A stretch of DNA of 64,000 bases from Psychromarinibacter sediminicola (lineage in GTDB: Bacteria > Pseudomonadota > Alphaproteobacteria > Rhodobacterales > Rhodobacteraceae), in contig NZ_JARGYC010000005.1 in assembly GCF_029168335.1 (NCBI RefSeq), positions 1 to 64,000 of the forward strand, in the 5' to 3' direction. Under the pieces are notes generated by a model. The model had not been told where the DNA came from, did no database searches, and saw only the letters and a program-made list of their open reading frames with translations. Positions within the stretch are counted from its first letter, which is position 1, and every line of letters starts with the position of its first letter. A program made the translations under genes and the position numbers. Below are positions 52,342 to 61,387 of this stretch, piece by piece.

Positions 52342-53189
52342 AGATCGGATTTCTGGGCGCAGGCCTCATGGGCGAGGGCATGGCGGTGAACCTCGCGCTC
52401 CACCACGTGGTCGCCACATGGCTGCACCGCAACCGCCAGACGGAGCCGCGCCTGAAGGCGGCCGGGATCGACATATGCGACAGCCAGGAAGACCTGGCCA
52501 CCTCGGTCGACGCACTGTTCCTGTGCCTGCCCAATGCCGACCTGGTGGCCGAGGTACTGACCCGGCTTGCGCCCGCGATGCGGTCGGGGACGCTGGTGGT
52601 GGACACGACGACGTCGCTGCCGGACACCAGCCGGGACATGGCCGCGATGCTGGCCGAACACGGGATCGACTTCATCGACGCGCCGGTCACGGGCGGGCCG
52701 CAGCACGCGATGGCGCGCGAACTGAACTCGCTCGTCGGTGGCAGCGAGGGGCTTGTCGAAAAGGCGACGCCGCTTCTGGAATGCTACTCCAAGGGGGTCT
52801 TCCATTTCGGCCCGACCGGGGCGGGGCACGCCGCCAAGCTGATCAACAATTTCATCACGCAAGGCCAGTCGGCCCTGACGATCGAGGCGATGCGACGGTG
52901 CAGGGCCGTCAACGTCGACATGAAGATGATGTACGACGTCATATCGACCTCGGATTCGCGGTCGGGCACCTACATGAAGGTGATGGAGGGTGTGATCGCG
53001 GGAACCTACGACACGCACCGCTTCTCGCTGGCGAATGCCGCCAAGGACGCCCGCTATGCCGCGCACATGTTCGCCGAGGCCGGCGTCCCCAGCCGGATGA
53101 GCGAGGGGATGCTGAAGTTCTACGCCGAGGAAGAACAGGACTGGCCCGGCGACACGTTCCTGAGCGGCCTGATGCGGGAGCGCGGCTAA
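52332..53189 (+). CDS. NAD(P)-dependent beta-hydroxyacid dehydrogenase
   Basis: A 285-residue member of the 3-hydroxyisobutyrate/tartronate-semialdehyde reductase family. KIGFLGAGLMGEGMAVNLAL is the cofactor-binding start, FIDAPVTGGPQHA the substrate loop, and GAGHAAKLINNFI contains the catalytic lysine. It could reduce tartronate semialdehyde or a similar 3-oxo acid at the end of the sugar-acid pathway. It is the last gene of the operon starting at 46464 and overlaps the SAF gene. Confidence 0.87.
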   Translation: MDMKIGFLGAGLMGEGMAVNLALHHVVATWLHRNRQTEPRLKAAGIDICDSQEDLATSVDALFLCLPNADLVAEVLTRLAPAMRSGTLVVDTTTSLPDTSRDMAAMLAEHGIDFIDAPVTGGPQHAMARELNSLVGGSEGLVEKATPLLECYSKGVFHFGPTGAGHAAKLINNFITQGQSALTIEAMRRCRAVNVDMKMMYDVISTSDSRSGTYMKVMEGVIAGTYDTHRFSLANAAKDARYAAHMFAEAGVPSRMSEGMLKFYAEEEQDWPGDTFLSGLMRERG

Positions 53190-53407
53190 GGCCGCGACAA
53201 TTTCCGGAGTGCGGAGCGCGAAGCGCCCGCCCGGCGGGTCCAGATCGGCGATGCCGGCGCGAACCGCTTCCAGCGGGCTTCGGATCGCCCTTCGCCGCCC
53301 TCCGGCAGTGCTTGTGTCGTGCCGGGGCGCCCGGAAAACGCGCCCGACCCGGACTCGTGGATTTCCAGGCGTCAGGCGGTGTGATGCGACTGTATGAGAA
53401 GACCTTT

Positions 53408-53482
53408 TGGAGCGGGCGATGAGATTCGAACTCACGACCCTTACCTTGGCAAGGTAATGCTCTACCCCTGAGCTACGCCCGC
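53408..53482 (-). tRNA. tRNA-Gly (GCC)
   Basis: Read on the minus strand from 53482, the sequence begins GCGGGCGTAGCTCAGGGGTA and has a GCGGGCG/CGCCCGC acceptor stem. The anticodon loop is CTTGCCAAG with anticodon GCC, and the T arm contains GAGTTCGAATCTC. The 3' CCA is encoded (53408-53410). All four arms pair, so it appears functional. Confidence 0.97.
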
Positions 53483-53600
53483 ATCCGTAAGGTGAGGCGT
53501 CAGATATAAAGAACCAGCCCAGGCTGCAAGGGCAAAATGCACGCCCGGGCGGACTTTTTCCCTGCCCGCGGGGGCCGCGGCGCGTCCGGCGCCGGCGCTC

Positions 53601-53990
53601 TCAGAGAAAGGCGTAGGCGATGTTGGCAGCGCCGGACAGCACGAGCATGGCGAGAGTCAGCAGCATCCCGGCGGTGCGCAGCGCCATGACCTGGGCGCGG
53701 CGGCCGAAGCCATAGGCGTGGAGTAGCCGGCCGAGCACGAGCAGGACGCCGAACAGATGGACCATCCAGTAGGGCATCCCCTGCGCCTCGCCCGCCAGCA
53801 ACAGGATCAGGCCGATCGGCGCGTATTCGGCACAGTTGGCCTGCGCGCGCATGCGCTGCGCGAGATCGGCGTTTCCCCCGTCGCCCACGGAAACCCGGTA
53901 GCGGTACCTTCCTTGGATCACCCGGGCCGACAGGACGACCAGCAGAAGGGCCAGAAGCCCGGCGTAGATCGGTGTCACGATAATGATCAT
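53601..53990 (-). CDS. MAPEG family membrane protein
   Basis: A 129-residue protein with four membrane helices, of the MAPEG (eicosanoid/glutathione metabolism) family. RMRAQANCAEYAPIGLILLL contains the conserved R-x-N-E pattern that binds glutathione in this family. LGRLLHAYGFGRR is the other signature. Bacterial members are small glutathione transferases or peroxidases of the inner membrane, or of unknown role. It is a single gene between the tRNA and the small secreted-protein gene. Confidence 0.88.
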   Translation of the reverse strand: MIIIVTPIYAGLLALLLVVLSARVIQGRYRYRVSVGDGGNADLAQRMRAQANCAEYAPIGLILLLAGEAQGMPYWMVHLFGVLLVLGRLLHAYGFGRRAQVMALRTAGMLLTLAMLVLSGAANIAYAFL

Positions 53991-54080
53991 CGGCGCCCCT
54001 CGTCCGGTGTCCGGCGAAGATGGGCGCGGCGCGCGTCATTGGCAAGGCGGGGGCGCGGCGCAGGGCGACGACACGCCACG

Positions 54081-54108
54081 AAAAAATGGGGCCCGGCGGG
54101 CCCCATTT
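54081..54108 (-). terminator. Rho-independent terminator of the 54137-54484 gene
   Basis: AAATGGGGCCC (54084-54094) and GGGCCCCATTT (54098-54108) form an 11-bp stem with a 3-base loop. On the minus strand the stem is followed by six T residues (54081-54086), which suits intrinsic termination of leftward transcription 30 bases after the gene end. Confidence 0.85.
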
Positions 54109-54136
54109 CCGGGTCAGGCGCAGTTGCGCGGCGGGG

Positions 54137-54484
54137 TCAGTACGCCTCGCAGTTGATGCCCTTCTTCTCCAGCGTGCTGCCGGTGCGGCAGATCTGGGAC
54201 AACTCCGAGGGGCTGAGCGCCATGCCGGTGTCGTCGCCCTCGGACGGCGTCAGGTCGTATTCCGGGTCCATCCGGATGAAGACCTCGCCGTCGGGCCCGG
54301 TGGTGTAGGCGCCGGTCTCGGTGTTGAGCAGCTTGCCGTTGATGTAGATCTGCTGCTCGTTGCTGCCCTCGGCGCTCTGCGCGGCCTTGAGGCGCGCCTG
54401 GGCTTCGGCCGACATCTCCTGCGCGGAGGCGGCGATCGGGAGCGCCATGGTGGCGGCACAGACGGCTGCGATAATACGGGTCAT
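54137..54484 (-). CDS. Small secreted protein of unknown function
   Basis: A 115-residue protein with a clear signal peptide (MTRIIAAVCAATMALPIAAS, cleavage near SAQ-EM at about residue 22). The mature part of about 90 residues contains EQQIYINGKLLNTETGAYTT and ends with two cysteines, in LSQICRTG and KKGINCEAY, which may form a disulfide in the periplasm. GGAGGGA upstream of the ATG at 54484 and a strong terminator downstream show it is a monocistronic gene. I do not recognise the family. Confidence 0.75.
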   Translation of the reverse strand: MTRIIAAVCAATMALPIAASAQEMSAEAQARLKAAQSAEGSNEQQIYINGKLLNTETGAYTTGPDGEVFIRMDPEYDLTPSEGDDTGMALSPSELSQICRTGSTLEKKGINCEAY

Positions 54485-54673
54485 GATTTCCCTCCATTCG
54501 TTCGATGGTGCGGCGCGTGTCGAACGCGCCGCGATTACCGAATGCAGGTAGCCTGAAGTCACTGATGTCTAACCGTTTTCCGTGAACTTAATGTGATCGC
54601 GCCGTTTGGAACAAAACGGCGCGTTGCGTGTTTAATCACGGCGCGCGCGCCGCGTCCCCGCCTCACTCCCCGC

Positions 54674-57600
54674 TCACTCCTCGTACTCGACCAGCAGATC
54701 CTTGGCGTCGATCTGGGCGCCCGGCGTGACATGCACCGCCTTTACCACGGCGTCGTGCTCGGCATGCAGCCCGGTCTCCATCTTCATCGCCTCGATGGTC
54801 AGTAGCAGGTCGCCCTGCTTGACCGTCGCGCCCGGCTGCACCGCGACCGTGGCCACGACGCCGGGCATCGGCGCGCCGACATGGGCGGGGTTGTTCATCT
54901 CGGCCTTGGGCCGCGCCGCCGCGCCGCCCGTCGCCTTGCGGTCGGGGACGCGCACCACGCGGGGCTGGCCGTTCAGCTCGAAGAACACCCGCACATCGCC
55001 GTCCTCGTTGGTCTCGCCCAGGGCCTGCAGCCGGACCTCCAGCGTCACGCCCGGGTCGATCTCGGCCGAAAGCTCCTCGCCCTGGTCCATGCCGTAGAAG
55101 AAGGTCTTGGTGGGCAGCGTGCGCACCGGCCCGTAATCGGCATGGCGCAGCGCATAGTCGGTGTAGACCTTGGGATACATCATGTAGCCCATCAGGTCCT
55201 CGTCGTCGCAGTCCTGCCCGGTCTTCTCGACACACTTCTTGCGCGCCGCCTCCAGATCGGCGGCTTTCAGATGCTTGCCCGGCCGGTCCTTCAGCGGCTT
55301 CTCCTTCTTCAGGACCTTCCTGACGATGGCGTCGGGGAAGCCCTCGGGCGGGCGGCCCAGGTTGCCCTTCATCATGTCGATGACCGAGTCGGGGAAGGAC
55401 ACCTCGACCTCGGGGTCCTCCACCTGCTCCCGCGTCAGACCCTGCGATACCATCATCAGCGCCATGTCGCCCACGACCTTGGACGAGGGCGTGACCTTGA
55501 CGATGTCGCCGAACATCCGGTTCACCTCGGCATACATCTTGGCGACCTCGTGCCAGCGTTCCTCCAGCCCCAGGCTCCGGGCCTGCGCCTTGAGGTTGGT
55601 AAACTGCCCGCCCGGCATCTCGTGCAGATAGACCTCGGAGGCCGGCGCCTGCATGCCGCTCTCAAACGCCGCGTACTGCCCGCGCACCGCCTCCCAGTAG
55701 TTCGACATCTCGCGGATCGCCTCGACGTCCAGCCCGGTGTCGCGCTCGGTATGGCGCAGGATCTCCACCACCGTGCCCAGCGTCGCCTGGCTGGTATTGC
55801 CCGACAGCGCGTCCATCGCGCAATCGACCGCGTCCACCCCGGCCTCGGCGGCGGCAAGGATCGTGCCCGAGGCGATGCCGGCGGTGTCATGGGTGTGGAA
55901 GTGGATCGGCAGGCCGATCTCCTCCTTCAGCGCCTTGAACAGGGCGCGCGCGGCGACGGGTTTCAGAAGCCCCGCCATGTCCTTGATGCCCAGCACGTGG
56001 GCGCCGGCCTTCTCCAGCGCCTTCGCCATCTCGACATAGTATTTCAGGTCGTATTTCTGCCGCGCCTCGTCGAACAGGTCGCCGGTGTAGCAGACCGTGC
56101 CCTCGCAGACCTTGCCGGCCTCGACCACGGCATCCATCGACACGCGCATGTTCTCGACCCAGTTGAGCGAGTCGAAGACGCGGAAGATGTCGACGCCGCT
56201 CTCGGCCGCCTGCTTCACGAACGCCTGCACCACGTTGTCCGGGTAGACGGTATAGCCGACCCCGTTCGAGCCGCGCAGCAGCATCTGCGTCAGGATGTTG
56301 GGCATCTTGGCGCGGATGTCGCGCAGCCGCTGCCACGGGCATTCCTGCAAAAACCGGTAGGCCACGTCGAAGGTCGCGCCGCCCCAGCACTCGACGGAAA
56401 ACAGCTCCGGCAGGTTCGCCGCATAGGCCGGCGCCGCCTTCACCATGTCGAGCGAGCGCATCCGGGTCGCCAAGAGCGACTGGTGCCCGTCGCGCATCGT
56501 GGTGTCGGTGATCAGAAGCCGGTTCTGGTCCTTCATCCACTGCGCCAGCCCCTCCGGCCCCTTCTCGTCGAGGATCTGGCGCGTGCCCGGCGGCGGCGTC
56601 TCGGTGGCCAGCGCCGGCACGCGGGCGGGCTTCAGCTCGGGATGCGGCATCGGCCGGCCCGTCGTCTCGGGATGCCCGTTGACGGTGATGTCGGCGATAT
56701 AGGTCAAAAGCTTCGTCGCCCGGTCGCGGCGCTGCTTGAACTCGAACAGCTCGTCGGTCTGGTCGATGAACTTGGTGTGGTACTCGTTCGACAGGAAGGT
56801 CGGGTGCCGCAGCAGGTTGATAACGAAGTCGATATTGGTGCTGACCCCGCGAATCCGGAACTCGCGCAGCGCCCGGTCCATCCGCGCGATGGCGGCCTCG
56901 GGCGTCGGCGCCCAGGCGGTGACCTTCTCCAGCAGCGAGTCGTAGTAGCGGGTGATGACCGCGCCCGAATAGGCCGTGCCGCCGTCCAGCCGGATCCCCA
57001 TGCCGGTCGCGCCCCGATAGGCGGTGATCCGGCCGTAATCCGGGATGAAGTTGTTCTGCGGATCCTCGGTGGTGATCCGGCACTGGATCGCGTGGCCGTC
57101 GAGCTTCACGTCGTACTGGCTGGCGGTGCCGGTCGCCTCCACCAGGCTCTTGCCCTCGGCGATCAGGATCTGGGCGCGCACGATGTCGATGCCGGTCACT
57201 TCCTCGGTGACGGTATGTTCGACCTGCACGCGCGGGTTCACCTCGATGAAGTAGAACTCGCCGGTCTCCATATCCATCAGGAACTCGATGGTGCCGGCGC
57301 ATTCGTAATTCACCGCCTCGGCGATCTTCTTGCCGAGGTTCGCCAGCTTCTCCCGCTGCGCGCCGCCCAGATACGGGGCAGGGGCGCGCTCGACCACCTT
57401 CTGGTTGCGGCGCTGGACGGAACAGTCGCGCTCCCACAGGTGGTAGATGTGGCCCTGGCTGTCGCCGAGGATCTGCACCTCGACGTGCCGGGCCTTCTGG
57501 ATCATCTTCTCCAGATAGCCCTCGCCGTTGCCGAAGGCGGCCTCGGCCTCGCGCCGGCCTTCCTTGACCTTCGCCTCCAGCTCCTTGGGCTCCAGGATCG

Positions 57601-58117
57601 GCCGCATCCCCCGGCCGCCGCCGCCCCAGGAGGCCTTCAGCATCATCGGATAGCCGACCTCTTCGGCCTGCTTGCGGATGACCTTCATGTCGTCGCCCAG
57701 CACCTCGGAGGCCGGGATCACGGGCACGCCGGCCTCGATGGCGACGCGCCGGGCGCTGGCCTTGTCGCCGAGCGCGCGCATCGTCTCCGCCTTGGGGCCG
57801 ATGAAGGTGATGCCGTTCGCGGTACAGGCATCCACGAAATCGGGGTTCTCGGACAACAGGCCATAGCCGGGATGGATCGCGTCGGCGCCGGCCATCTTGG
57901 CGACACGGATGATCTCCTCGATCGACAGGTAGGCCTGTACCGGGCCCAGCCCCTCGCCGATCTTGTAGGCCTCGTCGGCCTTGAAGCGGTGCAGCGAGAG
58001 CTTGTCTTCCTCCGCGTAGACGGCGACCGTCTTCTTGCCCAGCTCGTTCGCCGCGCGCATCACCCGAATGGCGATCTCGCCGCGGTTCGCGATCAGGATC
58101 TTCTTGAAGTCGGCCAT
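54674..58117 (-). CDS. pyc: Pyruvate carboxylase
   Basis: A 1147-residue single-chain biotin enzyme that makes oxaloacetate from pyruvate, bicarbonate and ATP. The biotin carboxylase domain (about 1-455) begins [20 protein letters not shown] and contains the ATP-grasp loop [11 protein letters not shown]. The carboxyltransferase domain (about 540-830) contains [17 protein letters not shown] and the metal-binding [10 protein letters not shown]. The PYC/OADA domain follows (about 850-1030). The C-terminal biotinyl domain has EAMKMETG with biotinylated Lys1112. Length and domain order equal those of typical alpha4 pyruvate carboxylases. GGGGA precedes the ATG at 58117. Confidence 0.97.
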   Translation of the reverse strand: MADFKKILIANRGEIAIRVMRAANELGKKTVAVYAEEDKLSLHRFKADEAYKIGEGLGPVQAYLSIEEIIRVAKMAGADAIHPGYGLLSENPDFVDACTANGITFIGPKAETMRALGDKASARRVAIEAGVPVIPASEVLGDDMKVIRKQAEEVGYPMMLKASWGGGGRGMRPILEPKELEAKVKEGRREAEAAFGNGEGYLEKMIQKARHVEVQILGDSQGHIYHLWERDCSVQRRNQKVVERAPAPYLGGAQREKLANLGKKIAEAVNYECAGTIEFLMDMETGEFYFIEVNPRVQVEHTVTEEVTGIDIVRAQILIAEGKSLVEATGTASQYDVKLDGHAIQCRITTEDPQNNFIPDYGRITAYRGATGMGIRLDGGTAYSGAVITRYYDSLLEKVTAWAPTPEAAIARMDRALREFRIRGVSTNIDFVINLLRHPTFLSNEYHTKFIDQTDELFEFKQRRDRATKLLTYIADITVNGHPETTGRPMPHPELKPARVPALATETPPPGTRQILDEKGPEGLAQWMKDQNRLLITDTTMRDGHQSLLATRMRSLDMVKAAPAYAANLPELFSVECWGGATFDVAYRFLQECPWQRLRDIRAKMPNILTQMLLRGSNGVGYTVYPDNVVQAFVKQAAESGVDIFRVFDSLNWVENMRVSMDAVVEAGKVCEGTVCYTGDLFDEARQKYDLKYYVEMAKALEKAGAHVLGIKDMAGLLKPVAARALFKALKEEIGLPIHFHTHDTAGIASGTILAAAEAGVDAVDCAMDALSGNTSQATLGTVVEILRHTERDTGLDVEAIREMSNYWEAVRGQYAAFESGMQAPASEVYLHEMPGGQFTNLKAQARSLGLEERWHEVAKMYAEVNRMFGDIVKVTPSSKVVGDMALMMVSQGLTREQVEDPEVEVSFPDSVIDMMKGNLGRPPEGFPDAIVRKVLKKEKPLKDRPGKHLKAADLEAARKKCVEKTGQDCDDEDLMGYMMYPKVYTDYALRHADYGPVRTLPTKTFFYGMDQGEELSAEIDPGVTLEVRLQALGETNEDGDVRVFFELNGQPRVVRVPDRKATGGAAARPKAEMNNPAHVGAPMPGVVATVAVQPGATVKQGDLLLTIEAMKMETGLHAEHDAVVKAVHVTPGAQIDAKDLLVEYEE

Positions 58118-58203
58118 GTATGTCCCCCGTGCATCGGTTATTTTGCAGGCGCAGAATAGGCCAAGCGTGCGCCGCGTAAACCGGATTTTCCCGGCCGGGC
58201 CGG

Positions 58204-58296
58204 GCAAGGCGCTTGGAAGCGCCTTGCGCAAGGGCCTTCGAAGGCCCTTGCAAGCGGTTTCGAAACCGCTTGCCCCGAAGCCGCTTCGAAGCGGCT
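58204..58296. repeat. Tandem array of four perfect palindromes
   Basis: Four stem-loops follow one another: 58204-58227 (arms GCAAGGCGCTT/AAGCGCCTTGC), 58228-58251 (GCAAGGGCCTT/AAGGCCCTTGC), 58250-58273 (GCAAGCGGTTT/AAACCGCTTGC) and 58279-58296 (AGCCGCTT/AAGCGGCT). Each has a 2-base centre and perfect arms of 8-11 bp. The arm sequences differ from unit to unit while the symmetry is kept, and the first three units share GCAAG/CTTGC ends. Confidence 0.85.
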
Positions 58297-58405
58297 GTCC
58301 GGCGGCGCGAGATCGCCCGGCCGGGACAGGCAATACCGCCGGCCGCCCCGCGGATGCTGCAGACCTGATTGCGCTAACACTAGCAAGAACAACAGGTTAC
58401 CCATG

Positions 58406-58422
58406 CGTCCAACCTTGGACAC
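58406..58422. repeat. Left copy of a palindromic motif flanking proS
   Basis: CGTCCAACCTTGGACAC, 86 bases before the proS start. The core GTCCAA-CC-TTGGAC is palindromic. An exact reverse-complement copy lies at 59833-59849, just after the proS stop. Confidence 0.75.
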
Positions 58423-58508
58423 CCCGCAGGTCCGGACAGCCAGCTTGCGACGTGCCTGCCTTTCGCCTAGACCGCTTCCCGACCGGATTCCCGCGCCAAG
58501 GAGCCCCT

Positions 58509-59831
58509 ATGCGCCTCTCCCGCTATTTCCTGCCCGTTCTCAAGGAAACGCCGTCCGAGGCGCAGATCGCCAGCCACCGGCTGATGCTGCGCGCCGGCAT
58601 GATCAAGCAGGCCTCGGCCGGGATCTATTCCTGGCTGCCTCTGGGCTACAAGGTGCTGCGCAAGATCGAGACGATCATCCACGAGGAACAGGCCCGCGCC
58701 GGCCACCTGCCGGTCCTGATGCCGACGATCCAGTCGTCCGACCTCTGGCAGGAATCCGGCCGCTACGACGCCTACGGCCCCGAGATGCTCAGGATCCGCG
58801 ACCGGCACGAGCGGGACATGCTGTTCACGCCGACGGCGGAGGAGCTGATCACCGACATCTTCCGCGCCCATGTGGCGTCCTACAAGGACCTGCCGCTGAC
58901 GCTCTACCAGATCCAGTGGAAGTTCCGCGACGAGATCCGGCCGCGCTTCGGCGTGATGCGGGGGCGGGAGTTCTATATGAAGGACGGCTACAACTTCGAC
59001 CTGACGAAGGAAGACGCGCTTCACGCCTATAACCGGCACCTCGTCAGCTACCTGCGCACCTACGAGCGGATGGGCCTGCAGGCGATCCCGATGCGGGCGG
59101 ACAGCGGGCCGATCGGCGGCGACGACACGCACGAATTCCTGGTCCTGGCCGAGACCGGCGAGTCGGAGGTGTTCTATGACAGCGAGATCACCGAGCTGAA
59201 ATTCGGCGCGCGGGAGATCGACTACGACAGCCACGATCAGTGCCGGGCGGTGCTGGAGGAGTTCACCTCGCGCTATGCCCGCACCGACGAGACCCACGAC
59301 GAGGCGGTCTTCGCCGAGCGGGTGCCCGAGGCGCGGCGTCGGCAGGCGCGGGGGATCGAGGTGGGGCAGATCTTCTATTTCGGGACCAAGTATTCCGAGC
59401 CGATGGGCGCGACGGTCCAGACCCCCGACGGCAAGTCGGTGCCGGTTCACATGGGCAGCCACGGGATCGGCGTCAGCCGGCTGGCGGGCGCCTTGATCGA
59501 GGCGAACCACGACGAGCGGGGCATCGTCTGGCCGTGGGAAGTGGCGCCGTTCCAGGTCGGCATCGTCAACGTGAAGCAGGGCGATGCGACGGCGGATGCC
59601 GCCTCTGAGGGGCTCTACAAGGCGCTGACGGCGGCGGGGTTCGACGTGCTCTATGACGACCGCGAGGAGCGGGCGGGGGCGAAGTTCGCGACGATGGACC
59701 TGATCGGGCTGCCGAAGCGGGTGACCGTGGGGCCGCGCGGGCTGGAGAAGGGCGTGGTGGAGCTGACCGACCGGCGGACCGGGGAGAGCGAGGAGATCAA
59801 GCCGGAGCTTGTGGCGGAGCGGCTGAGCTGA
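58509..59831 (+). CDS. proS: Prolyl-tRNA synthetase (alphaproteobacterial type)
   Basis: A 440-residue class II aminoacyl-tRNA synthetase charging tRNA-Pro. Motif regions are [18 protein letters not shown] with [30 protein letters not shown] (motif 2), and [17 protein letters not shown] (motif 3). The C-terminal anticodon-binding domain (about 345-440) contains [20 protein letters not shown]. The editing insertion of about 180 residues found in E. coli ProS is absent, as is usual in Alphaproteobacteria. AAGGAG precedes the ATG at 58509. Confidence 0.96.
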   Translation: MRLSRYFLPVLKETPSEAQIASHRLMLRAGMIKQASAGIYSWLPLGYKVLRKIETIIHEEQARAGHLPVLMPTIQSSDLWQESGRYDAYGPEMLRIRDRHERDMLFTPTAEELITDIFRAHVASYKDLPLTLYQIQWKFRDEIRPRFGVMRGREFYMKDGYNFDLTKEDALHAYNRHLVSYLRTYERMGLQAIPMRADSGPIGGDDTHEFLVLAETGESEVFYDSEITELKFGAREIDYDSHDQCRAVLEEFTSRYARTDETHDEAVFAERVPEARRRQARGIEVGQIFYFGTKYSEPMGATVQTPDGKSVPVHMGSHGIGVSRLAGALIEANHDERGIVWPWEVAPFQVGIVNVKQGDATADAASEGLYKALTAAGFDVLYDDREERAGAKFATMDLIGLPKRVTVGPRGLEKGVVELTDRRTGESEEIKPELVAERLS

Positions 59832-59832
59832 A

Positions 59833-59849
59833 GTGTCCAAGGTTGGACG
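59833..59849. repeat. Right copy of the palindromic motif flanking proS
   Basis: GTGTCCAAGGTTGGACG begins one base after the proS stop codon and is the exact reverse complement of 58406-58422. It may act as a 3' structure, since GTCCAA/TTGGAC can pair, but there is no U-tract. Confidence 0.75.
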
Positions 59850-59886
59850 GGGGTCCAAGCCCTTGTAATTGCTGTGGATAGCGCTA

Positions 59887-59904
59887 ACGGACGCTCGCGT
59901 CCGT
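59887..59904. terminator. Hairpin between convergent proS and DUF2306-like genes
   Basis: ACGGACGC and GCGTCCGT form a perfect 8-bp stem with a 2-base loop, 56 bases after proS and 112 after the leftward gene's end. It lacks a U-tract on either strand, so its role in termination is tentative. Confidence 0.35.
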
Positions 59905-60015
59905 GCCCGCGTCCGCGCGCTGCACGGCGCTTGAACGGAGGGCAGCGGTCCCGCGGAGTTCGCTGCCCGTGCCGGCCGACCGGCCCCTGTCGGGCCGGGG
60001 CGGCGCGCCCTGCGC

Positions 60016-60624
60016 TCAGGCGGCCACGGCCGGCCGGGGCCGCCACAGTAGCCATTCGGCGACCAGCAGGTTCGGCACCCAGGCCAGCCAGGACACCACC
60101 TGGTAGCCCGTGTCGAACCCGAACAGCACGACCAGGACCGGCAGTTCCAGCCGGAGCGTCACGGCCCCGAAGGTCAGCGCGGCGGAACGGATCATCCAGC
60201 GGCGATGCTCGGCGATGCGCCGCGCCATGGCCAGTTGCACCGCGCGGGCGGTGACGGCGAGCCAGATCACCGCCAGCAACCCGAAGCCCCAGGCCGCGGC
60301 CGGGCCCGCCTCGGTCGTCAGCGCCAGGACCAGCCCGCCCAGGCCGGACAGCAGGATCGAGAGGCCGTAGAGCCGGCCGAGCCAGCGGTGCAGCCCCGGG
60401 CGCCGGACCCGCAGCCGGGTCCAGAACTGCAGCGGCAGGAGCGCCAGCGCGACGGGGGCGAACCCGACATGGGCATAGAAGGCCACCGGCCGGGCGAGCG
60501 CGTGGTAGAGCATGACCTCCATCGACGCCGCGACGCCGAAGACCGCCCAGCGCCACGACGCGAGCGCCACGGCGAGCGACAGGATCCAGAAGGCGACCAC
60601 GCGGGTGCGAAGGAGAAGAGGCAT
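60016..60624 (-). CDS. DUF2306-like multi-pass membrane protein
   Basis: A 202-residue protein with about six hydrophobic segments. HRWLGRLYGLSILLSGLGGL is characteristic of the DUF2306 family, followed by a conserved RRWMIRSAALTFGAVTLRL segment. Function is unknown. GGAG 7 bases upstream supports the ATG at 60624; an in-frame ATG at 60636 lacks such a site but lies close to the promoter. It diverges from a TetR gene with three operator-like repeats in the gap, so it is probably the regulator's target. Confidence 0.72.
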   Translation of the reverse strand: MPLLLRTRVVAFWILSLAVALASWRWAVFGVAASMEVMLYHALARPVAFYAHVGFAPVALALLPLQFWTRLRVRRPGLHRWLGRLYGLSILLSGLGGLVLALTTEAGPAAAWGFGLLAVIWLAVTARAVQLAMARRIAEHRRWMIRSAALTFGAVTLRLELPVLVVLFGFDTGYQVVSWLAWVPNLLVAEWLLWRPRPAVAA

Positions 60625-60640
60625 TGGCTGCTCCATCGGT

Positions 60641-60700
60641 TTGACAGTGTAAAGCTACAACTTGACAGCGTAAAGATCAGATCGGCTTGACGCTGTCAAG
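60641..60700. promoter_or_regulatory. Three TetR-type operator repeats
   Basis: TTGACAGTGTAAAG (60641-60654), TTGACAGCGTAAAG (60662-60675) and, inverted, the palindrome CTTGACGCTGTCAAG (60686-60700) are copies of one motif. The first two are spaced by 21 bp, two helical turns. They fill the gap between the divergent membrane-protein and TetR genes. Confidence 0.7.
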
Positions 60701-60714
60701 CCCGTTGCTATGCT
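60687..60714 (+). promoter_or_regulatory. Predicted promoter of the TetR gene
   Basis: TTGACG (60687-60692) and TATGCT (60709-60714) are separated by 16 bases and overlap the third operator. Transcription would begin near 60721, almost at the ATG at 60723, implying a leaderless transcript. This is a prediction from consensus only. Confidence 0.4.
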
Positions 60715-60722
60715 GGCCGCCC

Positions 60723-61361
60723 ATGGCAGTCCCCGAGCCGAAAAAACCGCACCACCACGGCAACTTGCGCGAGGCGCTGGTGCTGGCCGGCGTGCAGTTG
60801 CTGGAACAGGGCGGGCCCGAGGCGCTGACGCTCAGGCGCTGCGCGGCGCTGGCGGGGGTGTCGCACGCGGCGCCGGCGCATCACTTCGACGGGCTGCCGG
60901 GGCTGAAGCTGGCCATCGCGGCGGAAGGCTTTCGCCGCTTCCGCAACTACATGGTCGACGCCGAGGTGCTGGGCGAGCAGACGCCGCGCGGACGGCTGAA
61001 GAGCATCTGTCGCGGATACCTGAACTTCGCCCGCGACAACCGGGCGCTGTTCTGGCTGATCTTCGGCTACGACCTGTCCGAGGCGCCGAGCGCGGGGCTG
61101 AGCGACGTGGGCGCCTACGGCTACGCCCCGCTGCGCCGCTGCTGCGCGCCTTTCGTGCCCGCGGGCACCGCGCCCGAGGTGGTCGAGGCGCAGGTCTGGT
61201 CGCTGGTCCACGGCTTCACGTCGCTATACCTCTCGGGCCGGTTCCGCGGCGCCTGCGACCCGGCGGACGAGGCGGCGGCCAACGGGCTGTTCGACGCGGT
61301 GATGGCGCTTCTGGACGCGCTGCCCGAGCAGGGGCTTGGAAAGCCCGGCGATCTCGCCTAA
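60723..61361 (+). CDS. TetR family transcriptional regulator
   Basis: A 212-residue repressor. The N-terminal HTH (about residues 8-55) contains LREALVLAGVQLLEQGGPEA and RRCAALAGVSHAAPAHHFDG, the latter being the recognition helix. The C-terminal ligand domain (about 75-205) includes WSLVHGFTSLYLSGRFRG and fits the TetR C_33 or similar group. No ribosome binding site precedes the ATG at 60723, which suits leaderless translation. An in-frame TTG at 60687 lies inside an operator copy and is unlikely as start. It ends 26 bases before hisH and may share its transcript. Confidence 0.87.
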   Translation: MAVPEPKKPHHHGNLREALVLAGVQLLEQGGPEALTLRRCAALAGVSHAAPAHHFDGLPGLKLAIAAEGFRRFRNYMVDAEVLGEQTPRGRLKSICRGYLNFARDNRALFWLIFGYDLSEAPSAGLSDVGAYGYAPLRRCCAPFVPAGTAPEVVEAQVWSLVHGFTSLYLSGRFRGACDPADEAAANGLFDAVMALLDALPEQGLGKPGDLA

Positions 61362-61387
61362 CCAGCGCCGGGCGAAGGGGTTCTGAC

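Larger units (their letters stand above)
58118..58508. other. pyc-proS divergent intergenic region
   Basis: 391 bases between the divergent pyc and proS starts. It holds the tandem palindrome array at 58204-58296 and the GTCCAA-type palindrome at 58406-58422, both described separately, and must contain both promoters. No gene is seen. Confidence 0.6.

Noticed and set aside
54598-54623. CGCGCCGTTT/AAACGGCGCG hairpin downstream of pyc as a terminator
   Set aside because: The 10-bp stem is real, but in the leftward direction no T-run follows. It may still mark the pyc 3' end, but I would not call it an intrinsic terminator.
54881-58159. Very long open frame of about 1090 codons antisense to pyruvate carboxylase
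   Set aside because: It mirrors pyc codons, has a composition typical of GC-rich shadow frames (H/R/G-rich) and resembles no family. The pyc reading is unambiguous.
58204-58296. Possible CRISPR array
   Set aside because: The units are self-complementary and different from each other, with no identical repeats separated by unique spacers and no cas genes nearby.
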